The translations under genes and the position numbers were made by a program. Shown piece by piece: positions 34,709 through 43,701 of a stretch of DNA of 64,000 nt. Origin of the DNA: Hoeflea sp. (GTDB lineage: Bacteria > Pseudomonadota > Alphaproteobacteria > Rhizobiales > Rhizobiaceae); the NCBI GenBank assembly GCA_020637795.1, contig JACKJT010000001.1:1798001-1862000 (forward strand), written 5' to 3'. Each line of letters opens with the position of its first letter. The first letter of the stretch is position 1. The notes under the pieces were generated by a model. It was not told where the DNA came from, ran no database searches, and saw nothing but the letters and a program-made list of their open reading frames with translations.

Positions 34709-36556
34709 ATGTCAGAAACTCGAATTGTATCGCTCCCTGAATCGTCGGGTGTATCATCCGAGAACGCGGAAATGATTTCCGCGAAACCGGGCAAGAAAGC
34801 TCGCCGCCGTGCCTCGCCCGGCCTTTACCTGATCAAAACCGGTTCGGCGTACTTGTTTCAGATGCGACTGCCAAAAAAGGTCGCAGGTGGTTGCAAGCCT
34901 CTGGTTCGGCTTGGCATCGGCGTCATCCCAAAAAGGGAGGCTCGCAGGATTGCCGATCTGCTGGCTGCCATCGCACGTGAGAAGTTCGAACAGATCGAGA
35001 AAGCTATGGATGTTGGTGAATTCTGGCCGCTGATGGAAGAGATGCTCGGGGGCGATGTTGGCGACATGGATGACGACGACCGTGGCAAACGCGCCTGGCT
35101 CGCAGTCACCATGAGCCTCAAGTCGGCGCTCTACGATATCCGTTACCCGGCTCCACTGCCGACGCCGGAAGAAGAACGCGATTTCGCGTTGATGCGCGGG
35201 CTTGTCAAAATCGCACAGGAGAAGTCGCGCAAGGATGCAGGGCTGGAATACGACCAGGAGGTCGGCGACCATGCTGAACTGCTTGCCAAGCGCCTTATTG
35301 AAAAACACGACAGCAAGGCGGTTGAGTCGTCAGGTCCGTCTTTCAAGTCAACTCAGCGCAGACCAGGTCCGATTACCTTGCGCGAGGGGATCACCGATAC
35401 CGGTCAACTAACGGAAGTCGAAAAGGATCGGCGCTTCGTCGAGCGGCAACAATCGGATAAGCCGCTGTTCAGCGAAGCTGCCGATGTCTATCTGCAAGGC
35501 AGAGTCACAAAGAAAGGTAAGGTCAATAAAGACATCGAGACCGCGCAAACGAGGCTGAACATCTTTATCGAGCTCATTGGAGATCATCCGCTCGACACGT
35601 ACTCGCCCACCGACCTGCAGGCCTTTATCAACCTGATGGCTTTCTGGCCACCCAACGAAAAGGATCGGCCCGCGGACATGCCAGCGCACGATATCATCAA
35701 TAGCAACCGCGATCGGAGCAAAGGAGTGTTGGCGCTGCAAACACTGCGGAATGGTTATATCGGTGTCATCAAGCCAGTCTTCCGAAAAGGGGCGACAGAA
35801 TTCGAATGCCGCAATCCCATTCAAGGCGGAATGCTCGCATATCCGGATATGGCGCGTCGGCCGGTTTCAGCTGAACCGATTGCGGCCACGAAGATCGAAA
35901 CACTGTTCAAGACGGGCGTGAAGTCGCGATACATTGACGACGTTATGCTGCCGTTGCTTGGCTTATTGACCGGAAGGCGTCTGGGTCTGCTGATCCATCT
36001 CACGGGCAGCGACATAAGGGAGAAGTTTGATGGCGTCTGGGTGGCTGAACCCAACAATGTCGTAAACGTCGGGGGCACATGGACCCGCGTACCTATCAAG
36101 ACTGAAGAAAGTGGGCGATACTTCGTGCTGCATAACTTCCTTGTTGAAATCGGCTATGTTGAGTGGTTGCGAAAACAGGGTGACAACTTCGCATTTCCAC
36201 AACTGATGAAGCTCGCCGACCCTTCAAGATCGGCCTCCTCATATATGCGTCGTCTGTATGACCGCGCCGGAATCAAGGGGTCGGCCGGGGAGCGTTTCCA
36301 CTCCCTTCGAAATATCTTCATCGGCGAAACACGTGAGATGGAAGAGGTCGGCGGAAGGGAACGCAGGATGCAGGCTGGGCACGCTATCGGCGGCGACGAG
36401 CATGACCAATATGGTTGGAAGACGCTGACAGAAAAGCAGGCCCGCATCATTGCCAAGCTGCCGCTCAATCCGGAGATCGACTTCTCGATGTTCCGTGGGT
36501 TGGATTTTGACCGGTTGGCAAAAGCAAGGCGGAGGCCAGACGAAGAGTGTTTGTGA
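34709..36556 (+). CDS. Tyrosine recombinase (island integrase), 615 aa
   Basis: The ATG at 34709 is chosen, with AAGGG eight bases upstream. The long N-terminal part (about 1-380) includes a basic stretch KKARRRASPGLYL and a SAM-like core-binding region around ETAQTRLNIFIELIGDHPLDTYS. The catalytic domain shows the first arginine in LLTGRRLGLLIHL, the H-x-x-R in RFHSLRN, the second histidine in AGHAIGG and the tyrosine in HDQYGWKT. It is much longer than P4-type integrases. Being next to the tRNA-Ser it is the likely enzyme for integration there. A 19-base palindrome lies within its first codons (34765-34783). Confidence 0.9.
   Translation: MSETRIVSLPESSGVSSENAEMISAKPGKKARRRASPGLYLIKTGSAYLFQMRLPKKVAGGCKPLVRLGIGVIPKREARRIADLLAAIAREKFEQIEKAMDVGEFWPLMEEMLGGDVGDMDDDDRGKRAWLAVTMSLKSALYDIRYPAPLPTPEEERDFALMRGLVKIAQEKSRKDAGLEYDQEVGDHAELLAKRLIEKHDSKAVESSGPSFKSTQRRPGPITLREGITDTGQLTEVEKDRRFVERQQSDKPLFSEAADVYLQGRVTKKGKVNKDIETAQTRLNIFIELIGDHPLDTYSPTDLQAFINLMAFWPPNEKDRPADMPAHDIINSNRDRSKGVLALQTLRNGYIGVIKPVFRKGATEFECRNPIQGGMLAYPDMARRPVSAEPIAATKIETLFKTGVKSRYIDDVMLPLLGLLTGRRLGLLIHLTGSDIREKFDGVWVAEPNNVVNVGGTWTRVPIKTEESGRYFVLHNFLVEIGYVEWLRKQGDNFAFPQLMKLADPSRSASSYMRRLYDRAGIKGSAGERFHSLRNIFIGETREMEEVGGRERRMQAGHAIGGDEHDQYGWKTLTEKQARIIAKLPLNPEIDFSMFRGLDFDRLAKARRRPDEECL
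34765..34783. promoter_or_regulatory. Perfect palindrome in the integrase 5' region
   Basis: CGCGGAAATGATTTCCGCG is an 8+3+8 perfect inverted repeat starting 56 bases into the integrase gene. Its 17-base core GCGGAAATNATTTCCGC recurs upstream of the split-protease operon at 42634-42650. The recurrence suggests an operator bound by one island regulator. Confidence 0.5.
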
Positions 36557-36681
36557 AAGCATAGGCCATGCTATTTAGTGAACGAACTTTGCAAGGAAGA
36601 GCCCCACTGGAGGTGGGGCTCTTGGGTAAGCGGGACAGGCGACACGCCATATGTTGTTCGCGGTTTCCGGGTTGCGTAGCT

Positions 36682-37842
36682 CTATCTGGCCATGCTCGGA
36701 GCTGCGGGTGCACTGGTACTTGCGGCCAGTCTGCTGAGCACCGCGTCGATCTCCACCTCTGATGGGCCACTGGCGACTTTATCAGCAACGTCCTCCTTGT
36801 CGATTACGGGCTCATCGTTTTCCATGACGGCGCTGTCTGTTAGGCCAACGTCGGCAATTGGGGCAGTGATCGGTTCTGAACGAACCACATAGGGTTCGCC
36901 ATGGACTGCGAAACGTAGCGCCGGGTGTGCCACTTCGATGACCCATTTTTCCATTTCATCGCGATGAGGCCATGAGCCAACACCGCCCAAACGATAGATG
37001 CTTTCCTGGACGGCTCCCCAGCCGGTCTGATCGCCAATCTTCGCATGGTTAAGATTGCCACGCGGAAGATGGTCAACAGGACGAAGTGGTGCGGCGATGT
37101 CTTTGAAGAGGTCCGATGCATGCCGCGCTCGGAGCTCAACTCCAGTGGCAAGCGATCGCATCACCATCCGTTTTCCTGCGGTAACCTGTGAAATGGCCTC
37201 CTCAAGCTCTTCAAGAACTAAGGCCGCAAGCCGATGAAACTCCTCCGTGTCAGATTTGAGCTTTGCAGCGGCCATTTTCTGTAGCCCTGCCTTGCCGCCC
37301 AGCTGTCTCGGATCGATATGCTCTTCAGCTTCATCTTTCTTGCCGCCGACGAGAGCCTTGATTTCCGAAGGCTTCAGGCTCTTGCCCCCCTCAAATTGCT
37401 TGATGACGTCCTCGATTTGATCCGGCTCACCTTTCGCTAGCTCGATGAGCGCGGTCGAACCGATGGCATGCTGTTCAAGGCGTTCGCGATGATCAGAAAG
37501 CCGTTCGTGAACCGAGATGAAATTCCAGGCTGAACGGACGCTATAGCGGAAATTTTCTTTCAGCCAGCGGCCAAAGCGTTTTTCTGGCTGGACAGTTTTT
37601 GCCTCGGCAAGGCACTCGCCGAGTTCAAAAACCTGGGCAGTCGACTTGCGATGCAATGAGACGATTCGCTTGACGAGTTCAGACAGACGCGCTTCGGCTT
37701 CTCGCGAAAGCGGCTCGTCATTTTCCTTCGGTGCCCGCGCTGCGGCCACTTTCTTTTTCACGGTTGCGCTGGCATCCGCACGTGTTTTCTTTTTCTGCTT
37801 GAGAGCAACTGCGCGCTGTACTTTACGATCAATAGAAGACAT
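36682..37842 (-). CDS. DUF3102-like island protein, 386 aa
   Basis: The N-terminal 45 residues are very basic (RKVQRAVALKQKKKTRADAS). A helical segment at about 50-110 (VFELGECLAEAKTVQPEKRFGRWLKENFRYSVRSAWNFISV) resembles DUF3102, a family found on phages and integrative elements. The remainder is charged and helical with an acidic C terminus. Function is unknown; the basic N terminus suggests nucleic acid binding. It is transcribed alone toward the integrase, and the upstream region to 38220 is AT-rich. Confidence 0.75.
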   Translation of the reverse strand: MSSIDRKVQRAVALKQKKKTRADASATVKKKVAAARAPKENDEPLSREAEARLSELVKRIVSLHRKSTAQVFELGECLAEAKTVQPEKRFGRWLKENFRYSVRSAWNFISVHERLSDHRERLEQHAIGSTALIELAKGEPDQIEDVIKQFEGGKSLKPSEIKALVGGKKDEAEEHIDPRQLGGKAGLQKMAAAKLKSDTEEFHRLAALVLEELEEAISQVTAGKRMVMRSLATGVELRARHASDLFKDIAAPLRPVDHLPRGNLNHAKIGDQTGWGAVQESIYRLGGVGSWPHRDEMEKWVIEVAHPALRFAVHGEPYVVRSEPITAPIADVGLTDSAVMENDEPVIDKEDVADKVASGPSEVEIDAVLSRLAASTSAPAAPSMAR

Positions 37843-38222
37843 TTCTTACTCCATGTTAGGTTGGCGCTACATTTCAGTAGTCCAAACAATTATACTTCAA
37901 AATATTAGGTTGTAGCAAATCGACATATTTGAGAAACGTCAAAAACATTACTTTCTAGGACGGCAACATAAGGCTTGGAATGGCCCGAAAATTATTTTTA
38001 CAATTTTTAGTTGCTAAAAAATGGGACGGCAAATTATCTTCAATACTGTACGAAAGTGTCGCCTCTCGCTTTTTAAAAAGTAAAGCTTCATTTCATGGGC
38101 CGACGACCGGTTGGTAGGGATGCCCCTCCTTTGCCTACCCACTGGTCCGTGCTATCCAAGGCTCGATCCTGCCGGGCGGTTTTCTCTCGAAGATCGCGGT
38201 AAAGAATGATCTGTTCAGGCAG
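37843..38222. other. AT-rich non-coding region
   Basis: These 380 bases have much lower GC than any core sequence here, with runs such as AATTATTTTTACAATTTTTAG and CTTTTTAAAAAGTAAAG. No reading frame looks real. The right half of the upstream side should hold the promoter of the DUF3102-like gene. TTTTTAAAAAG is a short palindrome near 38072. Confidence 0.5.
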
Positions 38223-38420
38223 CTAGCTTTGCGGTCCAAGGGCTTTGCAAGATTGCAGCAGCGAATCCATAAGCTGCCTCGCAGTGCTGACAGATGGGAG
38301 GTCGGGAACTACAGCTGTTTTCATTGGGGCATTTGACTGAAATGGGGCCGGAAGGGGACGGGCGGCTTTCGGCGAAATTACTAAAAAAGGTGCCCTTCGC
38401 CCCGTCTCCCCTGGCGTCAC
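38223..38420 (-). CDS. Possible small coupled protein, 65 aa
   Basis: A GTG at 38420 overlaps the nuclease stop as GTGA, the same coupling seen between the three genes upstream. The 65 residues end with a helix-like stretch VSTARQLMDSLLQSCKALGP. Composition is Pro/Ala-rich and no domain is evident, so it may be a chance frame. It is listed because of the overlap pattern. Confidence 0.3.
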   Translation of the reverse strand: MTPGETGRRAPFLVISPKAARPLPAPFQSNAPMKTAVVPDLPSVSTARQLMDSLLQSCKALGPQS

Positions 38421-39061
38421 TTAGACTGCTCTTTGTCCATTGGTCGCCAATATAAATTGATTGGCTTGTGGCGTACCTTAAAGGTGCGCCCAGTGCCCGG
38501 ATGCTGATGCAACGAATAGTGCACGAGCTTATCGCTTTCCGATACAGATACCGACACGTCCGGTCGTTTTGCGATTAGGTGCTCGATCCACTTCGCTACG
38601 ACTTTGTCGATGCGTTCATTGTGACTAAAAATAATAATTTCGCCTGTATCCTGACCGGGTTGGCCCGTGGAATAGCGCGAATCGAGCTGCTCATATCCCT
38701 TCAAAAGCCAGTCGTAATCCTTGTGGATTTTGGCCTCTCCGATCCAAAGAAAATCGCGCTTTCCGCGCACAATCACGTCGCAGTGGCCGCCGATCTGCGT
38801 GTCATGTTCAGCGTCGTACCCCATGCCTTTGAGCATGTGGACGATTTCAATCGTCAGAGCATCCTCTCCAAGGTCCTGCTTCAGATGGCGATTCTCAACT
38901 ATCTGGAGTCCGCACCAGTCGATGGCTCGCTCTACAAGTCGATGCTGATCTTCATAATCAACGGCCACGAGACGGTCGAGATTGATCAGCGTCGGCGTGC
39001 TGTCACCGGCCATTAGCTTTAGGTCTCTCAGACTAAACGCTTTGTCGGGCATTGCGGTCAT
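38417..39061 (-). CDS. PD-(D/E)xK nuclease-fold protein, 214 aa
   Basis: The central part holds a restriction-endonuclease core: a helix (EIVHMLKGMGYDAEHD), then GHCDVIVRGKRDFLWIGEAK, in which D95, E109 and K111 form the D-x(n)-E-x-K site. A following helix YDWLLKGYEQLDSRY fits the fold. The product probably cleaves DNA or RNA. Its start overlaps the stop of the 134-aa gene (ATGA), making it the third gene of a tightly coupled operon. The HCDVIV/EAKIH pattern is typical of nucleases in defence operons. The target is unknown. Confidence 0.8.
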   Translation of the reverse strand: MTAMPDKAFSLRDLKLMAGDSTPTLINLDRLVAVDYEDQHRLVERAIDWCGLQIVENRHLKQDLGEDALTIEIVHMLKGMGYDAEHDTQIGGHCDVIVRGKRDFLWIGEAKIHKDYDWLLKGYEQLDSRYSTGQPGQDTGEIIIFSHNERIDKVVAKWIEHLIAKRPDVSVSVSESDKLVHYSLHQHPGTGRTFKVRHKPINLYWRPMDKEQSK

Positions 39062-39462
39062 CCACTAAACCCAAAGCGATCTGTCGGCACGAAGAATGGA
39101 AATACCTTTTCTTCGTAATCTGGCACGGGCTCTCCAGTTTCCGGGTGTACCAAGCTCCCGGACATCTGCGCTTTCGCGAGCGCTTCCGGCTCGATTTCAT
39201 GCTCTTCCCTGTCGTCGTCGATCAGCATCGCATGAGCATCGAGCGCCGCTATTCTGGTACTGGCGAGAATATTCAATGCAACCAGCAATTCGTCGTCGAT
39301 TTTGTTCCTACCGATCGCGTTAGTGATAGTCTTGAAGGTCAGCATTCTCGCCTGATCGGCTGGCAGCTGTTCAACAAAATCGACGATCTGCAGGCAAAGC
39401 GTGAACGCCGGGCTGGCGCTCCACCTTTCTTTCAGCTCGTTTCTTATGTCTTCAGCGCTCAT
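39058..39462 (-). CDS. Hypothetical protein, 134 aa, middle gene of nuclease operon
   Basis: The protein is small and largely helical (IVDFVEQLPADQARMLTFKTITNAIG and DDELLVALNILASTRIAALDAHAMLID), with an acidic middle and a hydrophobic C-terminal tail KVFPFFVPTDRFGFSG. Its start overlaps the stop of the 363-aa gene and its stop overlaps the nuclease start, each as ATGA. The stoichiometric coupling suggests a subunit or adaptor of the same complex. I recognise no family. Confidence 0.7.
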   Translation of the reverse strand: MSAEDIRNELKERWSASPAFTLCLQIVDFVEQLPADQARMLTFKTITNAIGRNKIDDELLVALNILASTRIAALDAHAMLIDDDREEHEIEPEALAKAQMSGSLVHPETGEPVPDYEEKVFPFFVPTDRFGFSG

Positions 39463-40550
39463 TCGGCTTCCTTGTCAGCCCCGACGGCCGGAGGCTGGTT
39501 CAAATGATGCTCGATCTTCGACCGGACGAATGCGTAGTCTGAAGCACCCATGCACCTTCGAATTAGTACAGAATGCATCGCGGGCGATGCGGAGCCAGCC
39601 ACACGAGAACTGCTATTTAGGCTTAGCTCAGGGGTCGACAGCTTGTTGTTCCCAATTGCTCGGCTCCAAACGAGGCTCACCCTAAATGGCTCAATTGGGG
39701 TTTGCAAATTGGCTTTGCCACCGACGTGATAAGATTCAGTGCGTAGGTTCAATCCTTTGCGACGCATCTTCTCATGCTTGACCGATGCGGTTGTCGTCCC
39801 GAAGCCGATCTCCACGACGGAGCCCTCCGTGGGATCGAAATACATCCGATCAATGAGCGGAAACAGATTGATAGGATCGCCGAGGATGGGTTGCCCAACC
39901 AGAGTGTTGAAGGTATTTCGGAGGATAAGATGCGCCGCTTCCGCGACCTCTCTCGTCATCCCCGCCGGATAGTCGATGCGAACGTCGGCGCGGCCGGAGG
40001 CCTTTGGCACCCACACCACGTCAACGGCCTGCAAACGCTTGTTCTTTAGCCCAATGATTTCGTCAAACGACTCGAACAAGTCATCAGCGGCGTGATCTGG
40101 AAAATCTTCTGGGCTTAGAGGCTCCCGGACTATGATGGTCCGCACGGAGCAAAATACGAAAGCAGTTCCAACTTCGTCTTCCTCGATGGCAGTTAAAGTA
40201 GGCTCGGCTGGCAGTCCCGCCAACGAGCCTTCGGCCAGGATGCTAGGGTAAACACCAACAAATGGACTATCGTTGGCGATGGTCGCGACTGCCGCGAACT
40301 TACCGCATGCGTCGGCCGCGATTTGTCCAACATCATAAAATCTGACGCTTTTTTCACCGCAGAGCAAATGCTCACGGAGCGCCTCATTTAAGTTTTCGAG
40401 CTTTTCTGCGCTGATATCTGCGAGCGTAATTTTCTCAACTGTTTGCTCCCAACCTTGCCCCCGGCTCAGATTAAGAACTCTCAGAATCTTTTGGCCAACT
40501 GGCCAAGGCATGCGCATTCGCATGCTTCGTGCGATGTCCTCTATCGGCAA
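39459..40550 (-). CDS. Hypothetical protein, 363 aa, first gene of nuclease operon
   Basis: This is a soluble protein with no signal peptide. The N terminus is short and basic, followed by alternating strands and helices; recognisable stretches are SVRFYDVGQIAADACGKFAAVATIAND and AVDVVWVPKASGRADVRIDYPAGMTREVAEAAH. I see no nucleotide-binding loop and no nuclease motif. It opens the three-gene operon, and the 273 bases upstream hold no gene. It may be the recognition or sensing subunit of the system, but that is inferred only from position and size. Confidence 0.7.
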   Translation of the reverse strand: MPIEDIARSMRMRMPWPVGQKILRVLNLSRGQGWEQTVEKITLADISAEKLENLNEALREHLLCGEKSVRFYDVGQIAADACGKFAAVATIANDSPFVGVYPSILAEGSLAGLPAEPTLTAIEEDEVGTAFVFCSVRTIIVREPLSPEDFPDHAADDLFESFDEIIGLKNKRLQAVDVVWVPKASGRADVRIDYPAGMTREVAEAAHLILRNTFNTLVGQPILGDPINLFPLIDRMYFDPTEGSVVEIGFGTTTASVKHEKMRRKGLNLRTESYHVGGKANLQTPIEPFRVSLVWSRAIGNNKLSTPELSLNSSSRVAGSASPAMHSVLIRRCMGASDYAFVRSKIEHHLNQPPAVGADKEAE

Positions 40551-40823
40551 TCTGTCCTCCCGCCTTTCTTTTCAGATTACGCCGCACGCAAGGTTTGTCA
40601 CGTCAAATTTATATTATCATTGGTTGCCGCCTTCTGACGGAGTGAACAGACAGCATCCAAAGCCGCGATCGGCCTCATTGGCGCAAATCTGCGCAGAGCA
40701 GCGCTATTCGATTGGTAGGCAGCACCTTCCGCGCTAGTACGCGATCATCAAGAGCGCGATCGCGGGCCAACGGGTCGCTCAGGCAAAACGGCTAGTCGAG
40801 CACCATCTGGCCGAAAAGGGCGA

Positions 40824-41873
40824 TTACTTGTAGTCCTCATAACGGTGAAGTTCGACATAGAGGAAATCATCGTTACGGAACTGCAGCTCTTCGATCTGCG
40901 CCGGCTCGCCGTCATCATCGACCAAAATCGATATTGATACGTCAAGCTGGAGCTCCACCTCCGTCTCACCGCTCACCTCATTGCGAGGGATGAGAACTTT
41001 GTCCTCCGAGTCATACGAAGCGTTGTCCCAGTCAGGATGCGTGTAATATGCGTTAGCCTTGGCCACAAGTCGAGCGACCAATAGGATCGGATCGCCCTTC
41101 AACATCGGCCGAAACGCCGTTACATCCTCAATGTCGACCTCGGTTACCGTCGTTTCGTCGATCTGCGAGTCCTCAACATCTCCTTGCAATCCCCAATTTG
41201 CGAGCTCGCGGTCAACCGCTTCGACAAGTTCCTCCTTGTGTTCTTCAAGAAAGTCATTGATCTCGGGCGCTTCAATTTGAAGCCCCAATGCTGCGAACAA
41301 ATCCGCCAGCGACGCCACGAGCGAGATGTGAGTGGCGCTTTCCACCGGCCGTATGAAATCGCGGTCCTGCGATACAATGATCACCGGTTCCTTTTCTGAG
41401 GCCTCCTGCTTCAGGCACTCGAAGGCGAAAGCATCGGGAAACTGATCCTTCTTGCCTTCACCGCTGAAGAAGCCCTCGCCGGCGGCATACGCCGCTAGAA
41501 TGCTCGACGGCTTGATGCTGTCGATAGCTAAGGTCTTCGCCCTTAATCCCGAAAACATCGCCTTGATCGAAGCTTCGTATTTCGCGCTCAGCTTCTGCTT
41601 GAGCTCGGCACGCCTGATCTCCGGCAGCCTCACGCCAATCGCAGTCTCTACTACCTTGCGAAAATGAGGCTGTCCGATTTCCCTAATGAGTTCGTAGTCA
41701 TTTAGGGTATGCTTTTTGACCACCTCACTGATCGTCAGATCGGTGGTGACTATTGTCACCAGCCCGGCCTCGACAAGGTCCACCACACGCGCCAACTCGG
41801 GGCCACCTGGCGGCTTGCCGGCGCTGATGACGATGTTTGCATCGAGAAAAACTTTCGGCTTACTCTTCGGCAT
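40824..41873 (-). CDS. PIN-like domain protein (DUF4935 type), 349 aa
   Basis: The N-terminal 180 residues read as a PIN-like ribonuclease: the first aspartate is in KVFLDANIVISAG, a middle acidic residue is in FPDAFAFECLK, and the last aspartates are in IIVSQDRDFIRP. DUF4935 proteins have this plan. The C-terminal half is acidic and beta-rich, ending in ELHRYEDYK. No antitoxin-like small gene is adjacent, so it is not an ordinary VapBC pair. It is transcribed alone toward the three-gene operon. An RNase role in defence or stress is plausible but unproven. Confidence 0.8.
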   Translation of the reverse strand: MPKSKPKVFLDANIVISAGKPPGGPELARVVDLVEAGLVTIVTTDLTISEVVKKHTLNDYELIREIGQPHFRKVVETAIGVRLPEIRRAELKQKLSAKYEASIKAMFSGLRAKTLAIDSIKPSSILAAYAAGEGFFSGEGKKDQFPDAFAFECLKQEASEKEPVIIVSQDRDFIRPVESATHISLVASLADLFAALGLQIEAPEINDFLEEHKEELVEAVDRELANWGLQGDVEDSQIDETTVTEVDIEDVTAFRPMLKGDPILLVARLVAKANAYYTHPDWDNASYDSEDKVLIPRNEVSGETEVELQLDVSISILVDDDGEPAQIEELQFRNDDFLYVELHRYEDYK

Positions 41874-42706
41874 CGTGCTGACTCCGGAACGAATATATTG
41901 GGACGCACTAATAGCACGGGCCGCTTCTCAGCGCGTTGTCGGGACATACGGATGAATGACCGCCATGGGAGCAGAGATCACATCGGTGCAGCGGCGGAAA
42001 TGAAGGCTCAAAGCTGTCATTGATGAGGGGTAACGATTGTCAGTTGAGCCCACTGTAAACTACCTTCTGAACGGCACCACTTTTAGTCCACTATCGGCAA
42101 ATTTCCACGACACTTGAGCTACAAAATGCAGCGACGGTTTCTTCAAAAGCAATCCTGTCGCGGCGAACAACTCATCCCAAATGATCAGTGTCATGTGGAC
42201 TATTGTTTCGCTGTTGTCTCAAGATGCCCGCGTGGCTTGTTAACCATCCCAGAGCTCTTGTTCCGGATACGTTCCTTTTGCCTTGCCGGATAAGCAACTC
42301 CGGACTATCTGTTGATTGTCGCAAGAAATCGTATTTCTGCAGCGACTTAACGGCCCCCGCCGATGCGTCAACATCGAACGAGGGCCTGACCCGCAACCTT
42401 CTCTCGAAAGGCCTAAGGCTATGTTGACCTTTATCTCGATCTCCCCCCATGTGGAAGACCAATCGCACCCCTCTCCTGTTCTTGAAGCCCGATCACGGCA
42501 ACGCATATCGCGGATTGGCGACCCATTGCGGTCACCTATCCAGCTTTCCAGTCACTGATCGTTTCACTTCACTGCGATAGCGCCAGTTCCTCGCCGTCAT
42601 CAGCGGTCTGGCTGCTCGTATTGAGCAGCCAATGCGGAAATTATTTCCGCATTTGAGCCTCTGTGTCTGCCTGGCTGCCGTCATCGCTCTCCAACAGGAG
42701 ATTTCC
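41874..42706. other. Non-coding region before the split-protease operon
   Basis: These 833 bases separate divergent genes. Short open frames on both strands lack ribosome sites and protein-like composition. The right end holds the perfect palindrome at 42631-42653 and then the AGGAGA site of the nuclease-like gene. I see no other structure and suspect decayed sequence. Confidence 0.5.
42631..42653. promoter_or_regulatory. Perfect 23-bp palindrome upstream of the split-protease operon
   Basis: A 10+3+10 perfect inverted repeat is centred on the core GCGGAAATTATTTCCGC, 54 bases before the ATG of the nuclease-like gene. It shares its core with the site at 34765-34783. There is no T-run after it, so it looks like an operator rather than a terminator. 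Confidence 0.55.
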
Positions 42707-43618
42707 ATGACAAAGACCATACTTAAGACAACCACCGCACCCGTGTATGCGAATTCTGCAGACTCTCTGGAACTGAAGCAGCAGTTCGACGCGTTCATCG
42801 CTGAACTCCTCGAAACTTCGCTGTCCGCCGATGCCCTTTCAAATGCGCTATGCGCGGGCATTGATGACCTTGCCTCCGTGCTTCGGTCGCGGCCAGTACT
42901 TGAAGGTAGACTGATTGAACGTGGCATCGCTGCCGTGGCGAGGTGTAACCCAGACCTCAAGGTGCTGACGCATAACTTGCGACTGCCAGTCTCGCCAATT
43001 GCATTGCAAATCGTCCAGATGAATGACGCTGAGAACTACAGGGCGCTGACGTTCGACGCAGATTCAGCCGGTCGTAAGACTTACACGCCTGACCTTGTGA
43101 TTCTCAATGAACGCACAAACACTGCGCATATCGTTGATGCAAAGCGCAGTGTCTACACATACGACCGTATGCGGCTTGATAACTTCCAAAACCAGATGAA
43201 AGCGGCGGGCCTTGGCTTGCCGGACTTTCTCTACAAAGAGCACAAACGCCTAAACGTCAAAGAAGTCAGAGTCGTCATCTTGACTGCAGATAATCGGAAA
43301 ACGGACCTTAATGGCGGCATCTGGCATATCTCGCAACTGGACCATTTGGTCGAAGTTGAAGGTGCAGGCGCAGCGATCGCGTCTCTTCAAGCAGAGTTCC
43401 ATTCTCAGGTTGAAGCGAATTGGAAGCATGCTTGCGAGGCGTTCGCGCAGTCTTGGAGTTTGCCGAAAGCTCTCCCGGAGCAGCCCGAGGTCGAGCTTGT
43501 TGAGATGGAGACTGATTACGAGGATGATCAGTCTCTTAGAGACGCCAAGGTCATGGATGCCAGCGGCAATCCGCAGCTGATCAAACTGGGCTTCGCTCAA
43601 GCGCCTACCCGTCACTGA
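42707..43618 (+). CDS. Nuclease-like protein (PD-(D/E)xK pattern), 303 aa
   Basis: The ATG at 42707 has AGGAGA seven bases upstream. After a helical N-terminal domain, the region TYTPDLVILNERTNTAHIVD followed by AKRS gives a P-D129 ... D144-A-K146 pattern on adjacent strands, with glutamates in LEGRLIERG earlier. This is the PD-(D/E)xK nuclease signature with aspartate in the usual glutamate position. The C-terminal tail is acidic (EVELVEMETDYEDDQ). It leads an operon of a 159-aa protein, an FtsH-like ATPase and an M41-like peptidase, and could be the effector or a substrate of that protease. Confidence 0.7.
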   Translation: MTKTILKTTTAPVYANSADSLELKQQFDAFIAELLETSLSADALSNALCAGIDDLASVLRSRPVLEGRLIERGIAAVARCNPDLKVLTHNLRLPVSPIALQIVQMNDAENYRALTFDADSAGRKTYTPDLVILNERTNTAHIVDAKRSVYTYDRMRLDNFQNQMKAAGLGLPDFLYKEHKRLNVKEVRVVILTADNRKTDLNGGIWHISQLDHLVEVEGAGAAIASLQAEFHSQVEANWKHACEAFAQSWSLPKALPEQPEVELVEMETDYEDDQSLRDAKVMDASGNPQLIKLGFAQAPTRH

Positions 43619-43701
43619 CGCGTACCTGGCTCCACTAACTCATCAACTTTTTTGTTCACACACCCGCCGATCTCAGTGATCTGGCGCAGGAGAAATTTGT
43701 C

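Noticed and set aside
40738..40833. Short plus-strand peptide-like stretch ending near 40833
   Set aside because: It reads like the tail of a protein but is closed by a stop just upstream; too short to assign as a gene remnant.
42172..42468. 98-codon minus-strand frame in the gap before the split-protease operon
   Set aside because: No ribosome site, no domain, and overlapping open frames on the other strand of similar quality.
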